A stretch of DNA of 24,442 nt from a virus: positions 1-24,442 of the IMG/VR virus record IMGVR_UViG_3300030109_000549, one strand, 5' to 3'. Position numbers and translations under genes: made by a program. Shown in pieces: positions 15,801 to 22,308 of the stretch. The first letter of the stretch is position 1. The number at the start of each line of letters is the position of its first letter. Under the pieces are notes generated by a model, which saw nothing but the letters and a program-made list of their open reading frames with translations, searched no databases and was not told the DNA's origin.

Positions 15801-16758
15801 TATGTTATTAGGAGATTATGCAGATATAGAAGGACAAATAGGACAGCAACAACGTAATGATTTTGCAGTTGCTATGACTGTGGCGATTGCAAGAAACTTA
15901 ACAGATAGAACATTTGTAAGTGGTATAACAGAATTTGCAGAAGCTATTCATAATCCATTTAAGTTGCAAACATTACTATCAAGAAGAGTTGCTAATATTG
16001 TTAATCCTGTCTCAAGTTTTGGTAGATCAGTTAATAAAGCTATTGATAAAACAAAATTAGATACAAGTTTTTATCCAAAAGGATCAGAAGAAATGTTTAC
16101 AGGTGTAAGATCATTTTTAAATGAACTAGCTAAAACCGTACCTCTGTATAATGCTGACTTGCAACCTGATAGAAATTGGCTTACAGGTGCAGTTATTGAA
16201 TATCCTAATGGTGTAGGTCCAGATATTTTTGATGTTTTAAATCCATTTACAGCTACAAATACGAAAGATAATTTAGTATTAACAGTAATAAACGATTTAA
16301 ATATTTCTTTGCAACCACCTAAAAAATTCTTTTTTAGAGAACAAGGAGTAGAAGGAACAGGTATTGAACTTGATAATGATCAATATGCAGATTATATAAA
16401 ACATTTAGCTTTTGATACTAAAATTGATGGCAAAAGATTAATTGTAAAATTGTTTGAAGAATTAAATAAACCACAAAACAAAGCTTTCTATCAAACCGCA
16501 TTAGGTCAAAATATAGATGCTGATGATGCAAGGTTAAAAATGCAAATACAAGATAACGCAAGAGCAGAATTAGCTAGTCTTATAAGAAGTACAGTCGGTG
16601 ATTACAAGGATAAAGCAAAGAAGGGATGGTTTAGAAAACCAGAAAATCGTAAAATATATTCAGATTACCAAGACAAACTTACAAAAATCAATGATAATAC
16701 AACTAAAGCAACAATTAAAAATTACAACAAGAATATTGTTGACTTTAATTCTAACTAA
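12832..16758 (+). CDS. Internal virion protein D, T7 Gp16-like, lacking a transglycosylase domain
   Basis: At 1308 residues it matches T7 Gp16 (1318) in size and position. The N-terminal 150 residues are charged and helical rather than SLT-like; no catalytic Glu-Ser motif is visible. The central part includes INSILSGPPTHVVNILSTGL (about 590-609) and a PFVRTPINIFKTQLRFIPGF stretch (about 847-866), both familiar from large podovirus ejection proteins. A C-terminal helical region follows. It forms the inner part of the ejection channel across the cytoplasmic membrane. The wall-degrading domain appears to have been relocated to the upstream gene, which starts 2.6 kb earlier and ends two bases before this one. 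Confidence 0.92.
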   Translation: MTDSNINSLLNNEEEKDETLLNTTQIKSNTESLLDRIEQKSFTPNLDQNIFKTQAKVVDFFDNKFLGNQRSFEEILENRSRIVNESIKKKEETDKQITKTATSQVIRGAITGPVKAINETVEFVDDIYDYLAGNPYDNNDLIDTSNFEREDDGAFYQIPQAITQFLLPMGIFTKGLKGIKNPWTRNLVAGFLTDFVVEDPFEQNLYNMVDSYEGMLEPVVDILKMPASIFKAEDDISPIEARLRKAFGGAVIGEALTGLSVGLKAFRNSKLAPEALRTLEAKQRLKFKDLGIDQAGNELLDEKVIDLIKPLDVKKGKGIGDKTQTPRVGEKIESTFNPKITGGGIQNLRESLLNISEYFRDTDEFGQWARSVSLQDMFNASQRQSRGQALEAARFFLQEFGPFKKTRNGNIINNPQYLPATTISVNQMMNKNGEEVYNLSVALHNAIVTKNLDAIKEIRSDFIEETKVLKGLVYLNKGVGSLTSQSLGARRAAGGLRDAKTTAQDFGVRSGTEDINSINRNFIEDTGADEIDETFNKIFDLVEKGDEEAALSLTRLTKYLHIAGGNPEVLKKMIKKGFIERGVEFTNEIYINSILSGPPTHVVNILSTGLNTLIKPLTQSAGAFKVTATDSFGKKVFRPEFNTEEFIKGWKQFIYMYQSLGDAFNVAGKAFKVNENVLDRAAMVQDARRVSRNINGQDVTNFADSNALTRNAIKPFVDFTNADAWLPSIYNNFRRINGFGSRLLITEDEFYKQVNFRAYVKSDAWEKGVKAGKTGNALTEYIEKQSNKVFDIVDTGSTKGLPPSITDLYKKAKDYAAEVTFTKDLPQDGFGKTIQNFANHPFGRLIVPFVRTPINIFKTQLRFIPGFNYALLGEYRRALKSTDPSVAARARGEMYLGGGFTSMALLLARDVDNPMAEVSFTGGGPNTVGFGDVIEQNRLLVKQKRAEGWQPYSFRFLVRDKNGEVVMTKSGKPKYKYISYKRLDPWSGIFMLLGDYADIEGQIGQQQRNDFAVAMTVAIARNLTDRTFVSGITEFAEAIHNPFKLQTLLSRRVANIVNPVSSFGRSVNKAIDKTKLDTSFYPKGSEEMFTGVRSFLNELAKTVPLYNADLQPDRNWLTGAVIEYPNGVGPDIFDVLNPFTATNTKDNLVLTVINDLNISLQPPKKFFFREQGVEGTGIELDNDQYADYIKHLAFDTKIDGKRLIVKLFEELNKPQNKAFYQTALGQNIDADDARLKMQIQDNARAELASLIRSTVGDYKDKAKKGWFRKPENRKIYSDYQDKLTKINDNTTKATIKNYNKNIVDFNSN

Positions 16759-16760
16759 TC

Positions 16761-19700
16761 ATGGCTACTAACACCGTTCCTACCTTTACAAACCATACTG
16801 GTAATGGTTCTGCTGGTCCTTTTAATATTGGTTTTAATTATATTGATAAAAGTGAAGTAATCGTTACAGTTAATGAAGTTTTAAAATCTACTCCTACTCA
16901 TTACACCTTTAATAGTAATACTCAAATAACTTTTACTTCAGGTAATGAACCTGCCAGTGGTCTTAATATAGGGTTAAGAAGAAGTACAAATATAACAACA
17001 GCTAAAGTAGATTTTGAAGATGGTAGTGTTCTTACTGAAACAGATCTAGATGCTAATACTAATCAATTACTATTTGCCCTTCAAGAAAATACTGATGCTC
17101 TAAGCGGTACTGGGTTAGAAACTTCAATTCTTTACCTTAGAGATGGTTCAAGAACTTTAACAGGAAATATAGTTTTTGAAGGTAGTACTAAAGATGCACA
17201 TGAAACTACTTTAACTCCTATTGATCCTACTGCTGATAGAACAATTAATATTCCTAATATTAGTGGCACATTAGTTACTACTGGAGATACAGGAACAGTT
17301 AATTCAACCATGATCGTTGATGGAACTATTGCTAATATTGATATTAATAATAGTGCAGCAATAGCTGGTACAAAAATATCTCCTAACTTTGGTAGTCAGA
17401 ATATTATTACTACTGGTAACTGTACAGCTAATAAATTTTTTGGTGATGGTTCAGCTTTAACTGGTATTGACTTAGCTGGTAATCCTTATTTTTTAAGATC
17501 AGATGTTGATGATGAGGCCAATGGAAATATTACTTTTGATAATAATATAAAAATTCCTAAAGCTCGAGATGACACAAATGCTTACCCAAATGGTGCTCAT
17601 GGTGATGGAGATTCATCTTTTTTTGATAAAGGTCAAATATTTTGGAATTATCCAGCAGATAACACTGTTAATAGAGCTTTTAAAAGTTCAGCTTGGATGT
17701 TTCTTAGAGAGTTCCAATACTTTGGTTCTACTATATTAAATCCAGAATTAAATTTAGTAGTTGGTCAAAATGGTAGTAACCTAGATGGACGATTTGCGAT
17801 ACAGGCAGGTGGTCCAGCGGAATGTATATATTTTGATAAGGACGGAACTAACATAGTAAACGATCCTTTAAGGATTCATCATAGTGGTGGGATTCAATTT
17901 GAATTTAGAAATAGCAATCCCTCTTTAACGATAAGTTGCACCAGTGCATTTGGATTAAATCCTACTACAAGTATATATAATTTTAGAGGACAATTTAATA
18001 TAACTGGAGACTTTATAGATATACTTGACAAAGACGGAAATAAATATATAAAACTTAAAAGTACTGGTGATAATTCTGGTGAGCCTTATTACAATGGATC
18101 AGTTGAACTTTACTCCGAAAATACTAAACGATTTGAAACTAATCATACTGGAGGAAAAATTTACGGAGTACTTGAAGCTACAGGGTCTGGAAGTATTGTC
18201 TCTGGATTTAAAGTACCAGATAATCCTAGCACTAGTGGACAAGCTACTTATGGTGTTTTTACGGCTGGTTCTAATGATGATTTAGAAATCTACCATGACA
18301 GTATAAATTCTTACATCAAAAACTCAACAGGGAATTTAATACTAGGAACTTATTTAAATCATACAGGAATAAATCTTGTTCCTAATGCTGAAGTATCACT
18401 ATATTACGCTAATAGTAAAAAATTAGAAACCACAAGTACTGGTATTACAATTACTGGAACTGTTAACGGTAGAAATGTAGCAACAGATGGTACAAAGTTA
18501 GATACCATAGCAACTAACGCAGACGTAACTTCAACAAAAAATATTGGAGATCTAGCTAACGTAAATACATCAGGAGTAAGTGATGGCAAGATACTTAAAT
18601 ACCAAGCTTCATCATCTTCATTTATTATTGCTGATGATACTGGGGCTGGAGGTGGAAGTACCACATTTACAGGTTTATCTGATACTCCTTCAAACTTTTC
18701 AAGTTCCGCTAGTAAAGTATTAAAAGTAAATTCAGCTGGTAATGCGGTTGAGTTTACAGATATTGCGACAGCAAACATACAAGATTCTGCTATAACTACA
18801 GCTAAAATTGCAGATGATGCAGTTACTGGTGATAAACTAGCTAACAATTTAGATCTTCCAGACAATAATAAAATTCGTTTTGGTTCAGGTAATGATTTAC
18901 ACATTTTTCATGACGGCTCCAACTCAATAATTAATGACGATGGGACAGGTGAGCTGCAACTGCAAAGGGGTGGTAATCCAATATTGTCTTTAACAAGTGG
19001 TGGTATAAATATTACAGATCCAAATGGACAAGCGATTTGTCAAGTTACGGGTTTTGAAAGTTCTGATGCTATCCTTCAATTAGTTACGGATGAAGGTGAT
19101 GATAATGGGGATGCTTGGAGGTTGCAAGCAAGCCATAGTGATAATACTCTTAAATTAAGAAATAATATAAGTGGAAGTCATTCTGATAAATGGACAATAA
19201 GTACAGCAGGTGATGTTACACAAATAGGACATTTAGATTTCCCAGACAGTAAAAATATAAGACTTGGTGATGCTGATGATTTACAGTTGTACCATGACGG
19301 AACACATTCCTATCTCGTTAATGATACAGGTGCTTTATATATAAAAGCTGATTCAACTAGAGATGGTATTCAAATAAATAACAACGGAAAAGTTGCGTTG
19401 TTCTATCAAGGTGATGAAAAGTTTAGAACATCAGCTACTGGTACAACAACAACAGGAATATCTACTGCAACTGGACCGGGTAATGCTGGATTTAAAGTCC
19501 CAGACAGCCCAGCAATAACCAATGAAGCTTCTACTATTGGAAAGTTTATTGTTGGTACTGGTGATGATCTAACCATTTATCACAATGGGACAGATTCATT
19601 TATTAGAAATGACACAGGTAATCTTACTATAGAGGCAAAGAGTGATGAAACAGGAATTAAAGCTATTCCTGACGGTGCTGTAGAACTTTACTATGACGGT

Positions 19701-20201
19701 GCAAAAAGACTTGAAACTATTTCTAGTGGTGCAAAAATAGAAAAAGCTGGTACAGCACAATTCCATTTAATCAACACAAGCACAAGTGGTTCAAATCATG
19801 TAGTTTTAGGACTTAGATCATATACTCCTGATGGAGATACCAAAATATTCTTTGGTACTTCGGCTGATGATAATCCAGGTGAAATTAAGTATTTCAGTGA
19901 CACAAACAAATTTCAAATAAGAGTTAATGGTACAAATACTTATACTGTAACTTCTACCGAAATCCAACCTAATTCTGACAACGCAGTAGCTTTAGGAACA
20001 AGTTCAAAGCGTTTTACAACATTACATTCCGCAGCCTTAAATACAGGTGATATTCATATGAGCAATTTAGATCATGCTTCTGGTAACGAAGTTAATGGAA
20101 CTAAAGGTTCTTGGTCGTTACAAGAAGGAGCAGATGATTTGTTCCTTATCAACCGTGTAAACGGTAAAAAATATAAGTTTAATTTGACCGAAATTAATTA
20201 A
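16761..20201 (+). CDS. Tail fibre, T7 Gp17-like N-terminus with four YHDG-type repeats
   Basis: The 1146-residue protein begins with a T7 tail-fibre anchor domain (about 1-120: GPFNIGFNYIDKSEVIVTVN, then DLDANTNQLLFALQENTDAL). The shaft carries four related units of about 70-120 residues starting near 507, 712, 840 and 936. Each reads 'DL.(I/L)(Y/F)HDG..S.I.N.TG.L.(I/L)' followed by a 'V.L(Y/F)Y...K(R/K)LET...G' strand, a beta-rich trimeric fibre pattern. The C-terminus (GSWSLQEGADDLFLINRVNG then KKYKFNLTEIN) is a tip-proximal motif I know from cyanophage fibres. No intramolecular chaperone domain is seen. It recognises the host surface. Confidence 0.93.
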   Translation: MATNTVPTFTNHTGNGSAGPFNIGFNYIDKSEVIVTVNEVLKSTPTHYTFNSNTQITFTSGNEPASGLNIGLRRSTNITTAKVDFEDGSVLTETDLDANTNQLLFALQENTDALSGTGLETSILYLRDGSRTLTGNIVFEGSTKDAHETTLTPIDPTADRTINIPNISGTLVTTGDTGTVNSTMIVDGTIANIDINNSAAIAGTKISPNFGSQNIITTGNCTANKFFGDGSALTGIDLAGNPYFLRSDVDDEANGNITFDNNIKIPKARDDTNAYPNGAHGDGDSSFFDKGQIFWNYPADNTVNRAFKSSAWMFLREFQYFGSTILNPELNLVVGQNGSNLDGRFAIQAGGPAECIYFDKDGTNIVNDPLRIHHSGGIQFEFRNSNPSLTISCTSAFGLNPTTSIYNFRGQFNITGDFIDILDKDGNKYIKLKSTGDNSGEPYYNGSVELYSENTKRFETNHTGGKIYGVLEATGSGSIVSGFKVPDNPSTSGQATYGVFTAGSNDDLEIYHDSINSYIKNSTGNLILGTYLNHTGINLVPNAEVSLYYANSKKLETTSTGITITGTVNGRNVATDGTKLDTIATNADVTSTKNIGDLANVNTSGVSDGKILKYQASSSSFIIADDTGAGGGSTTFTGLSDTPSNFSSSASKVLKVNSAGNAVEFTDIATANIQDSAITTAKIADDAVTGDKLANNLDLPDNNKIRFGSGNDLHIFHDGSNSIINDDGTGELQLQRGGNPILSLTSGGINITDPNGQAICQVTGFESSDAILQLVTDEGDDNGDAWRLQASHSDNTLKLRNNISGSHSDKWTISTAGDVTQIGHLDFPDSKNIRLGDADDLQLYHDGTHSYLVNDTGALYIKADSTRDGIQINNNGKVALFYQGDEKFRTSATGTTTTGISTATGPGNAGFKVPDSPAITNEASTIGKFIVGTGDDLTIYHNGTDSFIRNDTGNLTIEAKSDETGIKAIPDGAVELYYDGAKRLETISSGAKIEKAGTAQFHLINTSTSGSNHVVLGLRSYTPDGDTKIFFGTSADDNPGEIKYFSDTNKFQIRVNGTNTYTVTSTEIQPNSDNAVALGTSSKRFTTLHSAALNTGDIHMSNLDHASGNEVNGTKGSWSLQEGADDLFLINRVNGKKYKFNLTEIN

Positions 20202-20217
20202 AAGCTACACTATATAT
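20173..20217 (+). promoter_or_regulatory. Possible promoter between fibre and accessory genes
   Basis: TTGACC at the end of the fibre gene is followed after 16 bases by TACACT, and a second -10-like TATAAT lies a few bases further. No terminator separates it from the following genes. It would allow the accessory genes to be expressed independently of the fibre. The evidence is sequence resemblance only. Confidence 0.3.
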
Positions 20218-20232
20218 AATAAAAAATTATTT

Positions 20233-20427
20233 ATGAACACACCAGAAAAAATTTTAAAAGAAACACAACTTTCTTTTGATACAAATCTTGCAAAAGCACA
20301 ACGACTTGAGCAAGAAATTACAAAGCTACAAGAAGAACTTAGATCTTTACAACTACCTCTTGCTGAAGATCAAGGAGCTATAAAAAAATTAAAGCAACTT
20401 GTACAATCAGTTAAAGAAACTGTTTAA
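20233..20427 (+). CDS. 64-residue coiled-coil protein
   Basis: The whole protein is predicted helical, with heptad-like spacing of Leu/Ile from about residue 8 to 60: KAQRLEQEITKLQEELRSLQ, then AIKKLKQLVQSVKETV after a proline break at 42. It has no signal peptide or membrane segment, so it is unlike a spanin. Similar short coiled-coil proteins follow the fibre gene in some cyanophages, but I cannot assign a role. Fibre trimerisation chaperone or structural adaptor are possibilities from position. No Shine-Dalgarno sequence is visible. Confidence 0.75.
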   Translation: MNTPEKILKETQLSFDTNLAKAQRLEQEITKLQEELRSLQLPLAEDQGAIKKLKQLVQSVKETV

Positions 20428-20447
20428 TTTATTATAAAAATTTTAAA

Positions 20448-20804
20448 ATGGCTATTACAAAAGATTGGGAAGTAAACACTTGTATTCGTGATTTATCTGA
20501 TGGATATATTACTAAAGTAATCTATCGTATAACAGTAATTGAAGATGGTGTTGAAATAAAAGAAGCAAAAAGATCAGGTTCAGTAGAGTTTACAAAACCT
20601 TCTTCATTGCCCTCTGATTTTATTTCATATGATATGTCAGCTAAAAAACCTGACGCTGCAACAGTTTTAAGTTGGGTAAAAACAAAAATAGATGCAGATG
20701 CTGCTGAAGATAATGGTTCTACAGTCGCACAGATAGAAACTGCTATAGATAATCATGTAAATGAAATTAAAACACCTGTCACTGCTACTGGAGTTCCTTG
20801 GTAA
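20448..20804 (+). CDS. 118-residue cyanophage-type small protein (SDGYITKVIYR)
   Basis: The product begins MAITKDWEVNTCIRDLSDGY and continues ITKVIYRITVIEDGVEIKEA, an alternating beta-strand pattern. Later come SVEFTKPSSLPSDFISYD and a helical C-terminal half ending TPVTATGVPW. I recall the same 'MAITKxWEVNTxERxLSDGYVxxxIYR...GxGxPW' layout from small tail-region proteins of T4-like cyanophages, of unknown function. This supports a picocyanobacterial host. No export signal. Its stop overlaps the next gene's ATG by one base, so the two are translationally coupled. Confidence 0.82.
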   Translation: MAITKDWEVNTCIRDLSDGYITKVIYRITVIEDGVEIKEAKRSGSVEFTKPSSLPSDFISYDMSAKKPDAATVLSWVKTKIDADAAEDNGSTVAQIETAIDNHVNEIKTPVTATGVPW

Positions 20805-21034
20805 TGAAGAAACTAATCACAACAATTTTTGCTATAGGTTTATTATTACCTTTAATAGCTGAAGCTGGTGTTTCACCAGAAGGTAAAATAAGAAAGAAAA
20901 GATGTAAAGGTAGTGGAGGTGTAGTTGTCTGCCGTATGCCAAAGAAGCCTAAAAAATGTACACCTTGGAAGCCTTGTACTCCTAAAGGTTATTACAGACG
21001 AAATAAACCTAGAATAGTTCCTATGGGGTTTTAG
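20804..21034 (+). CDS. Secreted cationic Cys-containing peptide
   Basis: I choose the ATG at 20804, in a TAATG overlap with the upstream stop, over an in-frame TTG six bases earlier. The first 21 residues are a clear Sec signal peptide (MKKLITTIFAIGLLLPLIAEA). The mature 55-residue part has about 17 Lys/Arg, four cysteines and several prolines, and no hydrophobic segment. It would end up in the periplasm, where four cysteines could form two disulfides. Candidate roles are wall or outer-membrane interaction, or superinfection exclusion; a lysis accessory is also possible. No family is recognised. Confidence 0.75.
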   Translation: MKKLITTIFAIGLLLPLIAEAGVSPEGKIRKKRCKGSGGVVVCRMPKKPKKCTPWKPCTPKGYYRRNKPRIVPMGF

Positions 21035-21155
21035 TTTTTTCTGTCATCTGCTTTGTCATAATTCCCATTGTTATGTAGAGGGGAGCTAATGCACACAGGC
21101 CAGAAAATACTATAATTGTTGTTAATGGTAGTAATTTCAAAAACGCATTTCTCAT
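21021..21155 (-). CDS. Candidate antisense 44-residue membrane peptide
   Basis: A complete reverse-strand frame fills the 121-base gap between two forward genes. It begins MRNAFLKLLPLTTIIVFSGL, continues CALAPLYITMGIM and ends TKQMTEKTKTP. This gives one strong membrane helix (about residues 8-33) with basic residues before it and a charged tail. Its ATG abuts the ATG of the forward gene (CAT|ATG at 21153-21158), and its stop overlaps the end of the secreted-peptide gene by 14 bases. The sensible topology argues for a gene; the short length and absence of a Shine-Dalgarno sequence argue caution. Confidence 0.5.
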   Translation of the reverse strand: MRNAFLKLLPLTTIIVFSGLCALAPLYITMGIMTKQMTEKTKTP

Positions 21156-21368
21156 ATGCTTAATAAGATTTCGTCAATTTTGTCCATCTTATCATTCTTG
21201 ATAAGCTTAACAACTATAGGGGCTGGATACGCTGGTTACAAATGGGTCACAAGTCCACAGTTTGAGGCGATGATGCTTGAGAAAATAATGGGGTCTGTAA
21301 ATAAAATCATGCCCGACCAGATTGATAAGAAGTTACCAAAAGTAACTGGCCCGATGTTGCCTTTATGA
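21156..21368 (+). CDS. Small membrane protein, 70 residues
   Basis: Residues 5-30 (KISSILSILSFLISLTTIGA followed by GYAGYKW) form one membrane helix. The rest is an amphipathic, Met-rich segment (AMMLEKIMGSVNKIMPDQID) ending in VTGPMLPL. It resembles short 'M(L)xKISSxLxIL' membrane proteins I know from cyanophages, whose function is undetermined. A holin-like role is conceivable from size and topology but there is no specific evidence. Its ATG directly abuts that of the antisense frame, and its stop overlaps the next gene by four bases (ATGA). A TATAAT at 21111-21116 without a good -35 lies upstream. Confidence 0.8.
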   Translation: MLNKISSILSILSFLISLTTIGAGYAGYKWVTSPQFEAMMLEKIMGSVNKIMPDQIDKKLPKVTGPMLPL

Positions 21369-21592
21369 TATTTGGTTTTTTAAAAAAGTTACTTAAATAC
21401 TACATAGACAAACTGATCCACTGGATGCGGATGCAAAAGTTTAATTTAGAACTTGATAATGACATAAAAAAGTATCACGAAGAATTAGATAAAAAAATAA
21501 AAAAACCTGAGATAAAAGAAGTTGGTAAGTTTGGAGAAGATGGTTGGTCTATTTCTATTGGTAACGTAGATGACGAAGATACAAAAAATTGA
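21365..21592 (+). CDS. 75-residue basic amphipathic protein
   Basis: The N-terminus (MIFGFLKKLLKYYIDKLIHW then MRMQKFN) is an amphipathic, aromatic and basic helix suited to lying on a membrane surface. A charged helix (DIKKYHEELDKKIKKPEIKE) and an acidic tail follow. It is coupled to the membrane protein upstream by an ATGA overlap and overlaps the next gene by 23 bases, so the three are one translational unit. No family recognised. A peripheral partner of the neighbouring membrane proteins is a reasonable inference. Confidence 0.78.
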   Translation: MIFGFLKKLLKYYIDKLIHWMRMQKFNLELDNDIKKYHEELDKKIKKPEIKEVGKFGEDGWSISIGNVDDEDTKN

Positions 21593-22196
21593 AATAAAAG
21601 AAGTTTACGTTCCAAAAATAAGACTCTGGGAAGTACAAACACCGACATTAGATTTAATTTATAAACCAGTTGTAGATATTCCAGCTTGTGTTGATGCCCA
21701 TAGAAATAATTTAACAGGATTAATTAATGAAGATGAATTGGGTACATATCAAGCCTGTGGTACGTTTAATATTCCAAGCTTTGAGCCACTAGAGTATAAC
21801 CCTGCAAACTTTCAATACACCGCACCAGCAAAACAACAAGAGCAACAACAAGAACAACCTCCACAGCAACAGGCAAAGATTCCAGAAAAGAAAAAAGAAG
21901 AAGAACTTGTAATACCACCTTGTCCTAGTGATAAAGAACAAAAAATTGGCGATTTTCGTAACGATCAAAAATTATTGCGTGTTTCTGGTTATTCTCGTGG
22001 TAAAAATGGGATAGAATGTATCACTCTTTATGAAGACGTACCGTTCATCGATCAATATATTCCGTCTTTTAAACAGTTTACTGGGGTTTTTAGTCTTGCT
22101 CTGGTCGGCTGTTCTGCTCCGATCATTCTTAATTTAGTAAAACCAGTTGTTAAAAACTTGATAAAGAAACTGACAAAGAAGAAAGATAAGGTATAA
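21570..22196 (+). CDS. Pro/Gln-linker protein with C-terminal membrane anchor
   Basis: This 208-residue protein has three parts. Residues 1-82 contain PVVDIPACVDAHRNN and GTYQACGTFNIPSFEPLEY, with Cys40 and Cys63. Residues 83-116 are a Gln/Pro/Lys/Glu-rich linker. Residues 117-208 hold Cys118 and Cys150, the YEDVPFIDQYIPSF motif, a membrane helix at about 169-190 and a lysine-rich end. I recall this order (Cys pair, proline linker, PFIDQYIPS, membrane segment, basic tail) from proteins of marine picocyanobacteria and their T4-like phages, function unknown. No N-terminal signal is visible, so orientation is uncertain. A promoter for the following RNA is embedded in its last codons. Confidence 0.83.
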   Translation: MTKIQKIEIKEVYVPKIRLWEVQTPTLDLIYKPVVDIPACVDAHRNNLTGLINEDELGTYQACGTFNIPSFEPLEYNPANFQYTAPAKQQEQQQEQPPQQQAKIPEKKKEEELVIPPCPSDKEQKIGDFRNDQKLLRVSGYSRGKNGIECITLYEDVPFIDQYIPSFKQFTGVFSLALVGCSAPIILNLVKPVVKNLIKKLTKKKDKV

Positions 22197-22197
22197 T
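22170..22197 (+). promoter_or_regulatory. Strong sigma70-type promoter for the structured RNA
   Basis: CTGACA (22170-22175, five of six to consensus) and TATAAT (22192-22197, six of six) are separated by 16 bases. Initiation about seven bases downstream would fall at 22203-22207, exactly where the first stem of the folded RNA begins. It overlaps the last codons of the 208-residue protein gene. Confidence 0.65.
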
Positions 22198-22206
22198 AAA
22201 AATATT

Positions 22207-22305
22207 AGATCGGAGTTGTTATGCCTAGAGAAATACTAGGTCAGCCAACCTCTCTCTGATGCGGACTAAGCAGCTTAGGCAACTGCGAAGGAACCCTTCC
22301 GATCT
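22207..22305 (+). ncRNA. Candidate structured small RNA (about 100 nt, ends paired)
   Basis: The convergent gap between forward and reverse genes is far more structured than its neighbours. AGATCGGA (22207-22214) pairs perfectly with TCCGATCT (22298-22305), closing the element. Inside are hairpins CCTAG/CTAGG (22224-22228 with 22236-22240), CTAAG/CTTAG (22266-22270 with 22274-22278) and GAAGG/CCTTC (22287-22291 with 22295-22299; its last bases compete with the closing stem). An alternative pairing joins GCCTAG (22223-22228) to TTAGGC (22275-22280) and AGTT (22214-22217) to AACT (22281-22284). No coding frame or T-tract terminator is present. I do not recognise a family; it is not a tRNA. The strand is inferred from the promoter. 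Confidence 0.6.
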
Positions 22306-22308
22306 AGC

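Noticed and set aside
22240-22300. Hammerhead-like core (CTGATG ... GAA) and a glutamine-riboswitch-like GAAGGAAC in the folded RNA.
   Set aside because: The hammerhead core lacks the A after CTGATG and has no correctly placed cleavage stem. The riboswitch closing stem that should pair with GGAAC is missing upstream.
22207-22305. AGATCGGA and CTTCCGATCT resemble Illumina adapter ends, suggesting contamination at an assembly join.
   Set aside because: The match stops after 8-10 bases on each side and diverges from the adapter. The pairing of the two ends is explained by a stem, and the intervening hairpins and upstream promoter fit a biological element. Read coverage would settle it.
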